Of a stretch of 64,000 nucleotides of DNA, positions 35,689 to 43,829 are shown one piece after another (the stretch's first letter is position 1; every line of letters starts with the position of its first letter). The notes below the pieces were generated by a model. The model was not told the origin of the DNA. It did not search any database and saw nothing but the letters and a program-made list of their open reading frames with translations. Origin of the DNA: Haloglomus irregulare (GTDB lineage Archaea > Halobacteriota > Halobacteria > Halobacteriales > Haloarculaceae); the NCBI RefSeq assembly GCF_007421925.1, contig NZ_QMDX01000007.1:101473-165472 (forward strand), in the 5' to 3' direction. A program made the translations under genes and the position numbers.

Positions 35689-35741
35689 CCACAGATGATT
35701 TCGATGACACTACTGAATAGACTTTCCTACACGGAGAGTCT

Positions 35742-37517
35742 GTGATGTCTTCATGTGTTTACCAACACACTCGGCATCTGGGCGACATACTTATTCTACT
35801 CCCCTTTTTTGTTTTTCCTACTGTGAGTATCGCCCCATTTGATCTGATGATATTCGGGATCCCGGCCCTCATAGCAGTGGGTGTTGCGTTGGCTGCGTGG
35901 CAATATCGATCAAATCCTGGGGGCACGCCGCTCATTATTCACGGGCTTGGGTCAGCCGTCTGGGTACTCAGCTATGGAGCGGGCACTCGACTCAACAGCC
36001 AACTGATTGCTCCGGGTATGCTGGGTCTTTCGTGGCTCGCTGCGGTTGTAGTGGCCTTCTCGGGTATGTATGTCGCCGTCGAGTACACCGAACGGGCGTG
36101 GCTCAAACACCCAACGATACTGGGCAGCATTGGTGGCTACCTTTGTTTGGAGGCACTGATGATTGGCCTCAATCCCGCCGATCTATTCTATTCCCGTGCG
36201 CCGACAGTTGTTCAAAACGGGACGCCAGTGTATGAGTTCGGCGCCTGGTGGACAGTCCATCTTATTGTGGCGTTTGCCGCAGCTGCTGCTATGCTGGGGA
36301 TGTTTCTTGAAGCATATTTGAGCCACAGTGGCAGGTATCGCCGACAGGCCCGTGCAATAGTCGCTGGTATCGCAATCAGCTACATTGCACTTATTATCGA
36401 AGTGGCCGGACTTGAACCGTATCCCGACCTGCTGTATAATACAACGATGGTTGGGGATACAATCCTGTCCGTAGCTTTTCTGTGGGCCCTGTTCTACGCT
36501 GATTTTTTGCACCTGACTCCCGTTGCACGCGAGACGTTACTGGAGGAGGTAGAGGACGCCACGGTTGTAACCGATAGACAGGGCCGCCTTAGTTATTTCA
36601 ACCGAACTGCTCAGGATTTGTTTGGTATTGATCCAGAGTACGCAGGTATGCCAGCAGACGATGTTTTCATTCAGGGAACGAATGAGCGCTTGGATCAGTT
36701 CACCGATACGGACAATAGTAAGACGGAAATTGTGGTGACACCTGAGGACGAGAGACGATATTTTTCAGTATCGGCATCACCGCTCAACGGTGATAGAGGC
36801 CGCGCATTCGTGTTTCATGAAATCACGGCAGAAAGGGAGTATAGACAGCGTATCGAAGAGCAGCGAGACAATCTTGAAACGCTCAATCAGGTCCTGCGAC
36901 ACGACATACGCAACGACCTCCAACTGGTCATAGCGTACGCTGATCTCCTTGACGATGAGTGTGAAACAGAAGACGAACAACAGTATATAGATACGATCAA
37001 TGAGAGCGCTGACCACGCGGTTGAACTCACTCAAACGGCGCGGGATTTATCAGAAGTTATGCTCACAGATGAAGTTGAAGGACAGCGACTTAATTTCCAA
37101 ACGATGCTTGCAGACGAAGTGGCCGAAGTACAAGCCTCATACCCCGGTGCGACTCTTGAGTTTGGAACAGAAATACCGTCGGTCACCCTCGCGGCAAGCG
37201 ATATGATCTCCTCTGTCTTTCGGAACCTATTGAAGAACGCCATTCAGCACAATAACAAGGAGGTGGCTGAGGTGATTGTCTCGGCAACCGATCACGGGGA
37301 TACAGTAACAGTCACAATTGCTGATAATGGTCTTGGCGTCCCTGATGATCAAAAAGAAGCAGTCTTTGGGAAAGGAGAGCGTGGACTAGACAGTACTGGC
37401 ACCGGCATAGGGTTACACCTTGTTGACACGCTCGTCAACGTTCATGATGGTGAGGTATGGATTGAAGACAACGAACCTGAAGGAGCGATATTTACCGTTG
37501 AACTACCCACTGTGTAG
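35742..37517 (+). CDS. Sensor histidine kinase with seven-helix membrane input domain
   Basis: 591 residues. The first 240 residues hold about seven transmembrane helices of the histidine kinase N-terminal 7TM type (LIIHGLGSAVWVLSYGAGTR, AWWTVHLIVAFAAAAAML, AIVAGIAISYIALIIEVAGL). A PAS domain follows (about 265-370, VEDATVVTDRQGRLSYFNRT). The kinase core has H387 in LRHDIRNDL, N-box RNLLKNAIQHN, G1 ADNGLGVPD and G2 TGTGIGLHLVD. It is complete. No response regulator is adjacent; the HTH_10 regulator at 37947 lies beyond a TnpB remnant. Confidence 0.88.
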   Translation: MMSSCVYQHTRHLGDILILLPFFVFPTVSIAPFDLMIFGIPALIAVGVALAAWQYRSNPGGTPLIIHGLGSAVWVLSYGAGTRLNSQLIAPGMLGLSWLAAVVVAFSGMYVAVEYTERAWLKHPTILGSIGGYLCLEALMIGLNPADLFYSRAPTVVQNGTPVYEFGAWWTVHLIVAFAAAAAMLGMFLEAYLSHSGRYRRQARAIVAGIAISYIALIIEVAGLEPYPDLLYNTTMVGDTILSVAFLWALFYADFLHLTPVARETLLEEVEDATVVTDRQGRLSYFNRTAQDLFGIDPEYAGMPADDVFIQGTNERLDQFTDTDNSKTEIVVTPEDERRYFSVSASPLNGDRGRAFVFHEITAEREYRQRIEEQRDNLETLNQVLRHDIRNDLQLVIAYADLLDDECETEDEQQYIDTINESADHAVELTQTARDLSEVMLTDEVEGQRLNFQTMLADEVAEVQASYPGATLEFGTEIPSVTLAASDMISSVFRNLLKNAIQHNNKEVAEVIVSATDHGDTVTVTIADNGLGVPDDQKEAVFGKGERGLDSTGTGIGLHLVDTLVNVHDGEVWIEDNEPEGAIFTVELPTV

Positions 37518-37534
37518 GCAACCTCGGGCGCGGT

Positions 37535-37880
37535 GGTGACGCAAATCTCCGATTTGCGAAAGCCGAAAACCGCAGGTTTTCGGAAGCCCGAGGCTTTTGT
37601 AGTTCCCTCAGTTCAGGGGCGACCACTCCCTGTTCCGCAAGGGAACGGAACAAGATGGGCGGCTTACGCGCCCTGACCCGGACAGACGCACCAACCTGAC
37701 TTGTGGCTGGGTTTTGTGAGTCCCGTAATCCGACTCGTCATGGTCAAGTTTCGCCTTCTCACGCCACGCGATGTTCACCGATGCATTCCGGTCAGCATGG
37801 TCTTGCACCACGTCACACTCGTTGTTCGTACAGCGGAATCGCCGCCCCTGCCGGCACCCACGCTCACCACAGCGCGTATC
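37535..37880 (-). pseudogene. TnpB remnant: C-terminal zinc finger and right end
   Basis: The minus strand from 37874 to 37608 codes for CGERGCRQGRRFRCTNNECD, then VVQDHADRNASVNIAWREKA, the zinc-finger and RuvC III end of a TnpB. The N-terminal three quarters are missing. Downstream (37535-37600) are two hairpins, CAAATC..GATTTG and CCGAAAACC..GGTTTTCGG, probably the element's right end. A third, different TnpB lineage compared with those at 3046 and 29889. Confidence 0.7.
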
Positions 37881-37946
37881 TCGTAACGCTTCACCGGTAG
37901 AATCGCATAGGGAGTATTCATATCACATGACACCGATACTGTGGGT

Positions 37947-38579
37947 ATGAGCATCGTTGCCGAGTTCACTATCGATGGTGATGAGTTTCTCCTCGGTGAA
38001 GTACTAGCCTGGGACCCCGTCGCTCATATCGAGATGGAGCGCGTTGTCCCGGCGTCTCGACGGATAATGCCGTACGTCTGGGTACACGGAGACGAACTTG
38101 ATCAGTTTGAGGCTTCGCTCCGCACCAGTAAGCACGTCTTAGACCTCACGCAGTTGGATCAGATAAACGGGAGTGCTCTGTACCGCATCGATTGGGAGGA
38201 CAAAGCGGAGGATCTTATTGACGGAATTGCCGAAAGCAACGCGACTATTCTTGAAGCCCGTGGAAAAGGGGAATGGTTCTTTCGAATACGGTTCGACTCG
38301 CATGATAAATTTGTTCGCTTTAATGAGTTTTGCCAACAGCATAATATCTCGATTAAATTGAACCAATTGACCACGTTGACAGACAGAGAAGTCCTCCCAA
38401 GATTCGAATTGACGGACTCGCAACAGGAGACGGTCTTTCAAGCTGTCAGAGATGGATATTTCGAAGTTCCTCGTCGAACAACACTCGATGAGGTAGGGAG
38501 CAAACTCGGCATTTCTCAGCAGACCGCCTCAGAAAACCTTCGACGAGGGACCAACAAAGTTTTAAAAATCTGTTATTGA
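37947..38579 (+). CDS. Bacterio-opsin-activator-type HTH_10 regulator
   Basis: 210 residues from the ATG at 37947 (MSIVAEFTIDGDEF). Residues 1-150 form the beta-rich Bat-type sensor domain. Residues 155-205 hold HTH_10 (ELTDSQQETVFQAVRDGYFE, TLDEVGSKLGISQQTASENL). Such regulators control local genes in response to light or oxygen in haloarchaea; the target is unknown here. It begins the cluster of small regulators that runs to 41267. Confidence 0.8.
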   Translation: MSIVAEFTIDGDEFLLGEVLAWDPVAHIEMERVVPASRRIMPYVWVHGDELDQFEASLRTSKHVLDLTQLDQINGSALYRIDWEDKAEDLIDGIAESNATILEARGKGEWFFRIRFDSHDKFVRFNEFCQQHNISIKLNQLTTLTDREVLPRFELTDSQQETVFQAVRDGYFEVPRRTTLDEVGSKLGISQQTASENLRRGTNKVLKICY

Positions 38580-38675
38580 ATCCGTCGTGAAGGCGTTCTC
38601 ATCAAGCAGAGGTACTTATACAGACTTACATAACAGGCAAAGGGTTAGTAGAGGCTGCATCGATTTTCTGGTACA

Positions 38676-39029
38676 ATGGCAACCGTTGACCGCGCGGAAT
38701 GGAATGAGATCTATGCCGCACTGGCCCGTGACGAAAGGCGTGAGTTGCTCCGTTACCTCAAAGACGTGCAAGTGGCGCAATTCGAGGAGGTGGCACAACA
38801 CCTTCTCAAGCGGGAGAATTGCTCTGCCGAGGAGAAACTCGACGCGCTGAGGATTAGACTTCACCACATGCATCTCCCGAACCTGGTGGAAACAGGACTT
38901 CTCACGTGGGACTCACATCAGAATCAGGTTACGCTGACTACACTAGGCTCACAGTTGCCAGATGAGCTGACAGATCCAAGTATGATACCGTCACCATCTG
39001 CAGGCGACAAAAAACGAGCATTAGACTGA
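38676..39029 (+). CDS. DUF7344-like winged-helix protein
   Basis: 117 residues. Winged-helix pattern: EIYAALARDERRELLRYLKD, then RIRLHHMHLPNLVETGLLTW and a beta hairpin. The HHMHLPxLxExG block is typical of haloarchaeal DUF7344. A paralogue lies at 40968. Likely a small DNA-binding or signalling partner. Confidence 0.7.
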   Translation: MATVDRAEWNEIYAALARDERRELLRYLKDVQVAQFEEVAQHLLKRENCSAEEKLDALRIRLHHMHLPNLVETGLLTWDSHQNQVTLTTLGSQLPDELTDPSMIPSPSAGDKKRALD

Positions 39030-39105
39030 AACTCCGGTCTAGCATGCCGACCTACGATAGTGCCATCGACGGAACCGTTATAGCGTGCCTTGTCCTAGGG
39101 CGTGT

Positions 39106-40454
39106 ATGTCATCATCGGGTTCTTCCGGGGATATCTATGCCGAAACGCTGGCCGTCTTCGACCGGCGCGACGACCCCGCTGAGCCACTCACAACTCCAGA
39201 GGTGGCAAACTCGCTCGACGCGGCTCGACGTACCGTCTACAAACGCCTAGAAAAGTTGGCGAGCAGTGGTGAGTTGAAAACCAAAAAGGTAGGTGCCAAC
39301 GCCCGGGTCTGGTGGCGATCCCATCCAGATGAAGGATCGTCAGTAAGCACGACCAATGCCCACGCGACGCCGACGCTGAGCAACGCCGAGCGCAGGGTCA
39401 TCGAGAAAATCCTTGAAGTCAGTCCGATTAGCATCGTGGTGGTCGAGCCGTCCGGGGAGATTGCCTTCGCGAATCAACGGGCTGAAGAAACGCTTGAACT
39501 GGAGCGTGACGAGATCACCTCTCGAACCTACCACCACCGGAGTGGAAGATCTATCGCGACGACGGCACGCCTGTCAGCGAGGACGAACACCCCGTGACAC
39601 GCGTTCTGGAGACGAAAGAACCCGATTACGGCTTCGAACACTGGATCGACCTCCCGAGCGGAACCGAACGCTGGTTGTCGAGCAATTCGGCACCTGTATT
39701 GAGTGAGGACGGAGATGTTGAATATATTGTTGTGGGATTCGAGGATACAACCCAGCTGAAAGAGCGCGAGGACAAGCTGACGAGCGATAAACGCCGGGGG
39801 CTCGGACTCTCTTCCAAGCAGTTATTCAGGCCGCTGCTCGACGTAGCTGACGGTGACATGCGCATCGAAGTTGACGAAGTCGTTCGACTCCAAGACGGGT
39901 CGGTCCTCAAGTACATCACCGGGAGGGGCATTTCGGCAAAGGAGTTGATAGACGTGTTCGATCAACTGTACGGTGTTAAAAACACACGACTGCTTCAGTC
40001 GGGCGCCGGTGAGTGCCGGGTTGAGGTCCACGTCGAGGCGCCGACCATGTCGCTAGTCTTTGCAGAGTTGGGGGGACAAGTCAAATCCCTGTTCCAGACT
40101 AACGGTGCTGCAGGCCCGCTCCTCACGGCTGAAGTGCCAGGAGATGTGGAACCGAGGACGGCCGTACAGGCCGCCCAGAAGGTGTATCCGGATATCCGAT
40201 TAGAGTCACAGGAACTCCAGTACTCGCCGCGACTCCTCTACGACATCGTCGAAGACGTGCTTACCGAACGGCAGTTCACGTCACTGCGGACGGCATATTA
40301 TGCCGGGTATTTCGAGAAGCCTCGGAAGAGCACCGGTGACGAACTCGCCGAGAGGCTGGGGATCACCCGTCAAACCTTCAATCAACACCTCCGGTTGGCT
40401 GAGGAGACCGTCTTAGAGCAACTGTTCGATGCGTCGGGGAAGGCTGCACGCTGA
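39106..40454 (+). pseudogene. HTH-PAS-Bat-HTH_10 regulator, frameshifted
   Basis: The first frame starts at 39106 (MSSSGSSGDIYAETLAVFDR), has an N-terminal winged helix (VANSLDAARRTVYKRLEKLA) and half a PAS domain to ERDEITSRTYH. The second frame resumes at PEWKIYRDDGTPVSEDEHPV and continues through the PAS end, the Bat domain and HTH_10 (LTERQFTSLRTAYYAGYFEK, GITRQTFNQHLRLAEE). The shift is at CCACCACCGG, 39531-39540. The first frame stops at 39595-39597, where GTGA offers a coupled restart of the second. The damage may be a sequencing slip, real decay or a split gene. Confidence 0.7.
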
Positions 40455-40501
40455 CCAGTCAGTCCGACTCCTTACGGCTTCGGGGTACCTCCTTCGAAGT
40501 A

Positions 40502-40813
40502 ATGAGTTCCAGTACCATACTGAGCACCATTGAATTCGATACGGAGAGCGAATACTTCCGAGCTACGTACGACAGTACGCGCGATTCGGCAAGTTTAGCG
40601 GTCGTTACTGTGGTTTCAACGGCTCTTGATCGAGATCCACTGAACCTGACACCACTCCAGTCTGTTATTGATACAGAATCACTTGACGAACTGGCTACGG
40701 AGACATTTAGCGGCCACGGTACCGTTGATAGCATTTCATTCTGCTACGAGGGGTTCGAGGTCACAGTGTTCGGTGACGGCAGTATCGAGGCTGACCCCAC
40801 CGAGAACGCATAG
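40502..40813 (+). CDS. HalOD1 output domain protein
   Basis: 103 residues, one HalOD1 domain (SASLAVVTVVSTALDRDPLN, PLQSVIDTESLDELA, SISFCYEGFEVTVFGDGSI). Similar in layout to the protein at 28308. A zinc-ribbon micro-gene starts 9 bp downstream. Confidence 0.75.
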   Translation: MSSSTILSTIEFDTESEYFRATYDSTRDSASLAVVTVVSTALDRDPLNLTPLQSVIDTESLDELATETFSGHGTVDSISFCYEGFEVTVFGDGSIEADPTENA

Positions 40814-40822
40814 GTGGCACCA

Positions 40823-40975
40823 ATGCTTCCGTATCGCATTGTATGTGCTGACTGTGGAACGTTTCGAATCGGCCGGAAACGGATGTCCGGTGCGGATGTT
40901 ATCCCGTATCAGGAAACGTGCTCGGAGTGTGGGCCCGAGTACTTTAAGATTGGAGGGACAACTGGAGATGAGTGA
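40823..40975 (+). CDS. 50-residue zinc-ribbon micro-protein
   Basis: MLPYRIVCADCGTFRIGRKR, then SGADVIPYQETCSECGPEYF and a short tail. Two CxxC pairs (CADC, CSEC) can hold one zinc ion. It overlaps the next gene by 8 bp and follows HalOD1 closely, so the three are probably one operon. Function unknown. Confidence 0.6.
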   Translation: MLPYRIVCADCGTFRIGRKRMSGADVIPYQETCSECGPEYFKIGGTTGDE

Positions 40976-41267
40976 GCAGGCCACTTTGGATCATGAGGAC
41001 TTCCGGACTGTGCTGCGGAAGCAACAGCAACGAGTGGTGGCTGCCGCAGCAGCAGAGGAGGCGATAGATGCGACGCCGATTCTTCAGGATGGGGAAGCGC
41101 TCCCCTGCGAAGAGTACGTCACGCTTGTGTATGAACTCCACCACGTCCATCTGCCCGAGTTACAGGCTGCCGGAGTGATTGAGTTTGACCGACGCGAAGA
41201 GACAGTGAGGCGAGGGCCATTTTTTGATGAGGGTCAGTCGCTGTTCAAACACGGTCACGACCGGTGA
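40968..41267 (+). CDS. DUF7344-like winged-helix protein
   Basis: 99 residues from the ATG at 40968. The block LVYELHHVHLPELQAAGVIE matches that of the paralogue at 38676 (LHHMHLPNLVETG). Last gene of the HalOD1 / zinc-ribbon / DUF7344 set, with an 8-bp overlap to the micro-gene before it. Confidence 0.65.
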   Translation: MSEQATLDHEDFRTVLRKQQQRVVAAAAAEEAIDATPILQDGEALPCEEYVTLVYELHHVHLPELQAAGVIEFDRREETVRRGPFFDEGQSLFKHGHDR

Positions 41268-41399
41268 AAGCTGCCAGACTATAACCCACCGCTACGATGG
41301 CCTGGTCTCTTTCGCACTACTGTGAGAAAGACAGAAATCAGAATAGGACGTGACTCTTGCTGACTCACCCTCTGTATCGGTCACGGTATCCTCAGACAG

Positions 41400-41680
41400 T
41401 CAGTAATCGCACACATCGGAACATACGAGAGCCCACACTAATCTGTCTAGTATCTTCGTTACGATTCGAGCTTGACACTTCACGTCGTCGAGCGCGTCGT
41501 GCTCCTCGCCGTTCATATAGACTTCTGCGGCACAGGGGAGCGACCGAAATGTCCGCACATCGCGTTCGTCGCAGAACGCTCAGGGTTCGTCATCCCGACA
41601 GCGTCGAACGCGACGTTGAGGTGCTCGCAGTCGAGCGACAACGAATAGATTCCTCTCGTCGTTCTGAGAAAAGTCGGTAA
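41400..41680 (-). pseudogene. Possible fragment of a DEDDh exonuclease
   Basis: Minus-strand frames read LDCEHLNVAFDAVGMTNPER and, after a shift, MNGEEHDALDDVKCQARIVT. The H-x-A-L-x-D block resembles the last motif of DEDDh 3'-5' exonucleases. Two frames and no start make it a remnant at best. The rest of 41268-41853 shows nothing else. Confidence 0.25.
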
Positions 41681-41853
41681 TTCACTTGTGAGTACGAAGG
41701 GGATCAACCAGTCAGGTAGGTGAGTCAACCCTACTGGACCTGTGTATTATGCCCTACCTTCGGAACACCACGCTCCGGGCGCTGCGTTCGACGCGCGACT
41801 GCCGCCTGTCTGCTAGGCATCTATGCACACCCGGTACGCACGGGAGAACACCG

Positions 41854-42180
41854 ATGGAGAAGATTAGCGTCTCGCTGCGGCCCAACCAACTCGACCGACT
41901 GGAAACCCGCATCGAGGAAACCGACGCGGACAGCCGCTCGGCGGCGCTCCGGCAACTTCTCGACGAGTATGAAGATGTGACCGCCGAGTGTGAGGAGCTG
42001 CGCACCCGGTGCGAACGGCTGGAGCGCGAGAAGCGACTCGTGCTCGAGGAGCGCGAGGAGAAAGCCGAGCTGGCGCGGTACGCCGGGGAGCAGCGAACGC
42101 GCCAACAGCGGAAGGACGAGGCCGGGCTGGGTACCCGCGCAAAGTGGTGGCTGTTCGGGATGTCGGACAGCGAAGCCTGA
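41854..42180 (+). CDS. Ribbon-helix-helix protein with coiled coil
   Basis: 108 residues from the ATG at 41854 (MEKISVSLRPNQLDRLETRI); the longer frame is not protein-like. Residues 1-45 are a ribbon-helix-helix domain, residues 50-95 a heptad-like charged coiled coil (CEELRTRCERLEREKRLVLE), and the tail is basic. Typical of small regulators of haloarchaeal plasmids and proviruses. It opens the GC-rich remnant; 42181-42450 behind it is GC-rich and without a gene. Confidence 0.7.
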   Translation: MEKISVSLRPNQLDRLETRIEETDADSRSAALRQLLDEYEDVTAECEELRTRCERLEREKRLVLEEREEKAELARYAGEQRTRQQRKDEAGLGTRAKWWLFGMSDSEA

Positions 42181-42450
42181 CTCTTCGCCCCCGCGCGTCA
42201 TGGATAGAGTCGACCGGCCCCTCCCCGCCACAGGCCGGGCGACCACCCGGCTTCGGTTCCCCTCGGAAGCTTCGACAGAAGCGGGCGCTCCGGACAAGGG
42301 ATACCTTCGCCGAGCGGGCCCGCTCACCAGGCATTCCTACCTGGCCAACCGGGGTCGCTCCACCCAGCCGACTCAGGCATTCGTACCCCGTGGGCCGGGC
42401 CGCATACCCGCGGCTGGCCGACCGCCGGCCTCGCGACCATCGCGACCGGC

Positions 42451-42861
42451 TCAGTCCGGCGGTCGAAGCCCGCCGACCGCCGACGGCGCCGGGGGCCCAC
42501 TCGCTGCTGGCCCGCCGGCCGGGGCCGGTGGGCCATCACCCCTGCCGAGATCGGCGACCACCCGGACATTCCATGTATAGTATTCCTTAGACGGGGCCTG
42601 TCCGGGTGGGGTGGCGTCGACGGCCTCCTCCTGGTCAGGCAGCGACGCCTCGCCGGCGCCCGGCGCGCCAGCGGGCTCGTAGGCTTTCGCGACGCCGGGG
42701 TCGGCCCGGACGGTCCGGATGTAGCCGGCCTCGGCCAGCACGGCCAGCACCCGCCGGACCTGCCGCTTCGTCACGTCGACGGTGTCGGCGACGTCGGCGC
42801 GTTTTTCCGGCGTCCACCCTCGGGGTAGCGTTCGGCGTTCGGCTGTCTTCCGCGCCGCTCA
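42451..42861 (-). pseudogene. Winged-helix gene of a GC-rich provirus/plasmid remnant, frameshifted
   Basis: One minus frame gives RQPNAERYPEG, and the next frame continues GWTPEKRADVADTVDVTKRQ, then VRRVLAVLAEAGYIRTV and KEYYTWNVRVV to the stop at 42451. The winged helix is clear. The shift is near 42815-42821 (run of C/G); the start, perhaps GTG at 42862, needs a second shift. It overlaps the zinc-finger micro-gene upstream. Confidence 0.5.
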
Positions 42862-42978
42862 CCGGTCCGTACCTCCGGTTTCGCACTTCGGACACACGGC
42901 GCCGAAGGTGTCGTGCGTCTCGACGCGCTCGGGGCCGGGGTGAACGGGGCAGGTGTCGCGGTCGCGGGTCACGGCCAC
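42859..42978 (-). CDS. 39-residue zinc-finger micro-protein
   Basis: Starts with GTG at 42978 or 42972; reads TRDRDTCPVHPGPERVETHD, then TFGAVCPKCETGGTDR. CPVH and CPKC can hold zinc. It overlaps both neighbours, which points to a compact virus-like operon. Confidence 0.5.
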   Translation of the reverse strand: MAVTRDRDTCPVHPGPERVETHDTFGAVCPKCETGGTDR

Positions 42979-43097
42979 GGGGGCAGCGTCGCGCACGCCT
43001 CGCAGGTGACACCGCTCGCGAGCGCGTGGGTCGTCGCCGTCGTCGTCGCGCCGCACTCGTCGCACACCGCCGCATGCCGGTCGACGGTGTCGGTCAC
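42969..43097 (-). CDS. 42-residue zinc-ribbon micro-protein
   Basis: GTG start at 43097 overlaps the upstream stop as GTGA. Reads DRHAAVCDECGATTTATTHA, then VTCEACATLPPWP. CDEC and CEAC form a zinc ribbon. Part of the overlapping micro-gene chain. Confidence 0.5.
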   Translation of the reverse strand: MTDTVDRHAAVCDECGATTTATTHALASGVTCEACATLPPWP

Positions 43098-43210
43098 CGG
43101 TCGCCCTCGTCAGCGTAGCGGGCGGCCTCGCCGAGCTGGTGCGCGAACGCGCGCGCCTGCTCCAGGGCGAGCGACACCGCGACCTCTCCCGGACCGTCGA
43201 CCGGGGCCGT
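43094..43210 (-). pseudogene. 3' end of a further minus-strand gene, cut at a junction
   Basis: Reads GEVAVSLALEQARAFAHQLG, then EAARYADEGDR. Upstream of about 43210 the DNA instead codes for a serine recombinase on the other strand, so the gene's beginning is lost at a recombination junction. Confidence 0.4.
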
Positions 43211-43587
43211 GACGCCGGCACCGAGCTCTACATCGTCAGCGAGGGCCTGGTCGTCCAGCCCGACGACGAGAACCCGTATCAGACCGCGCTGTTCCAACTG
43301 CTCGGCGTATTTGCCGAGCTCGAAACGAAAATCGAACGCCAGAACATCAGCAAGGCATCAACGCCCGACTGGAGAACGAAGGGTATTACCACGGCCCGGC
43401 GCCGCTGGGCTTCGAGAAGACTGACGACCAACTTGTCAAGGCCACCGACTACCAGCGCGTCGTCGAGGTGCTCGACCGGGTCGCTCGCGGCGATCTCTCG
43501 CAGCGCCAAGCCACCACGGAACTGGACACCTTGCGCCGGACCGTCCAGCGCTCGATCGAGGACCGGGCCATGCTGTACGGATTGTAA
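43208..43587 (+). pseudogene. Serine recombinase remnant
   Basis: The frame around 43225-43350 reads GTELYIVSEGLVVQPDDENP, then YQTALFQLLGVFAELETKIE and RQNI, the C-terminal half of a resolvase catalytic domain. After a one-base shift near 43350 it continues GINARLENEGYYHGPAPLGF and ends TVQSRSIEDR-like helix ...AMLYGL at 43587. The N-terminal catalytic serine region is absent. Typical of haloarchaeal site-specific recombinases. Confidence 0.65.
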
Positions 43588-43829
43588 TCACGGCGAGGCT
43601 ATACATGTCTGAGCTATTCTCTCCTCTCCGAGTAACGTGGATTCCCCTGCAGAGTCGCCACAATGTCGATGGGAGGATTTCGACCACTCAATCAAACACA
43701 TGCTGAAATCCTTATCTAAACCACGTTGCCCCGCAACTCAGGCTGCTCAAACCGCACACGTTTTGTGTCAGAACTGGGGCAGGCGATTTGGACCGTAACA
43801 GGTCACGAGTATGGGTATTAGATCGCCCA

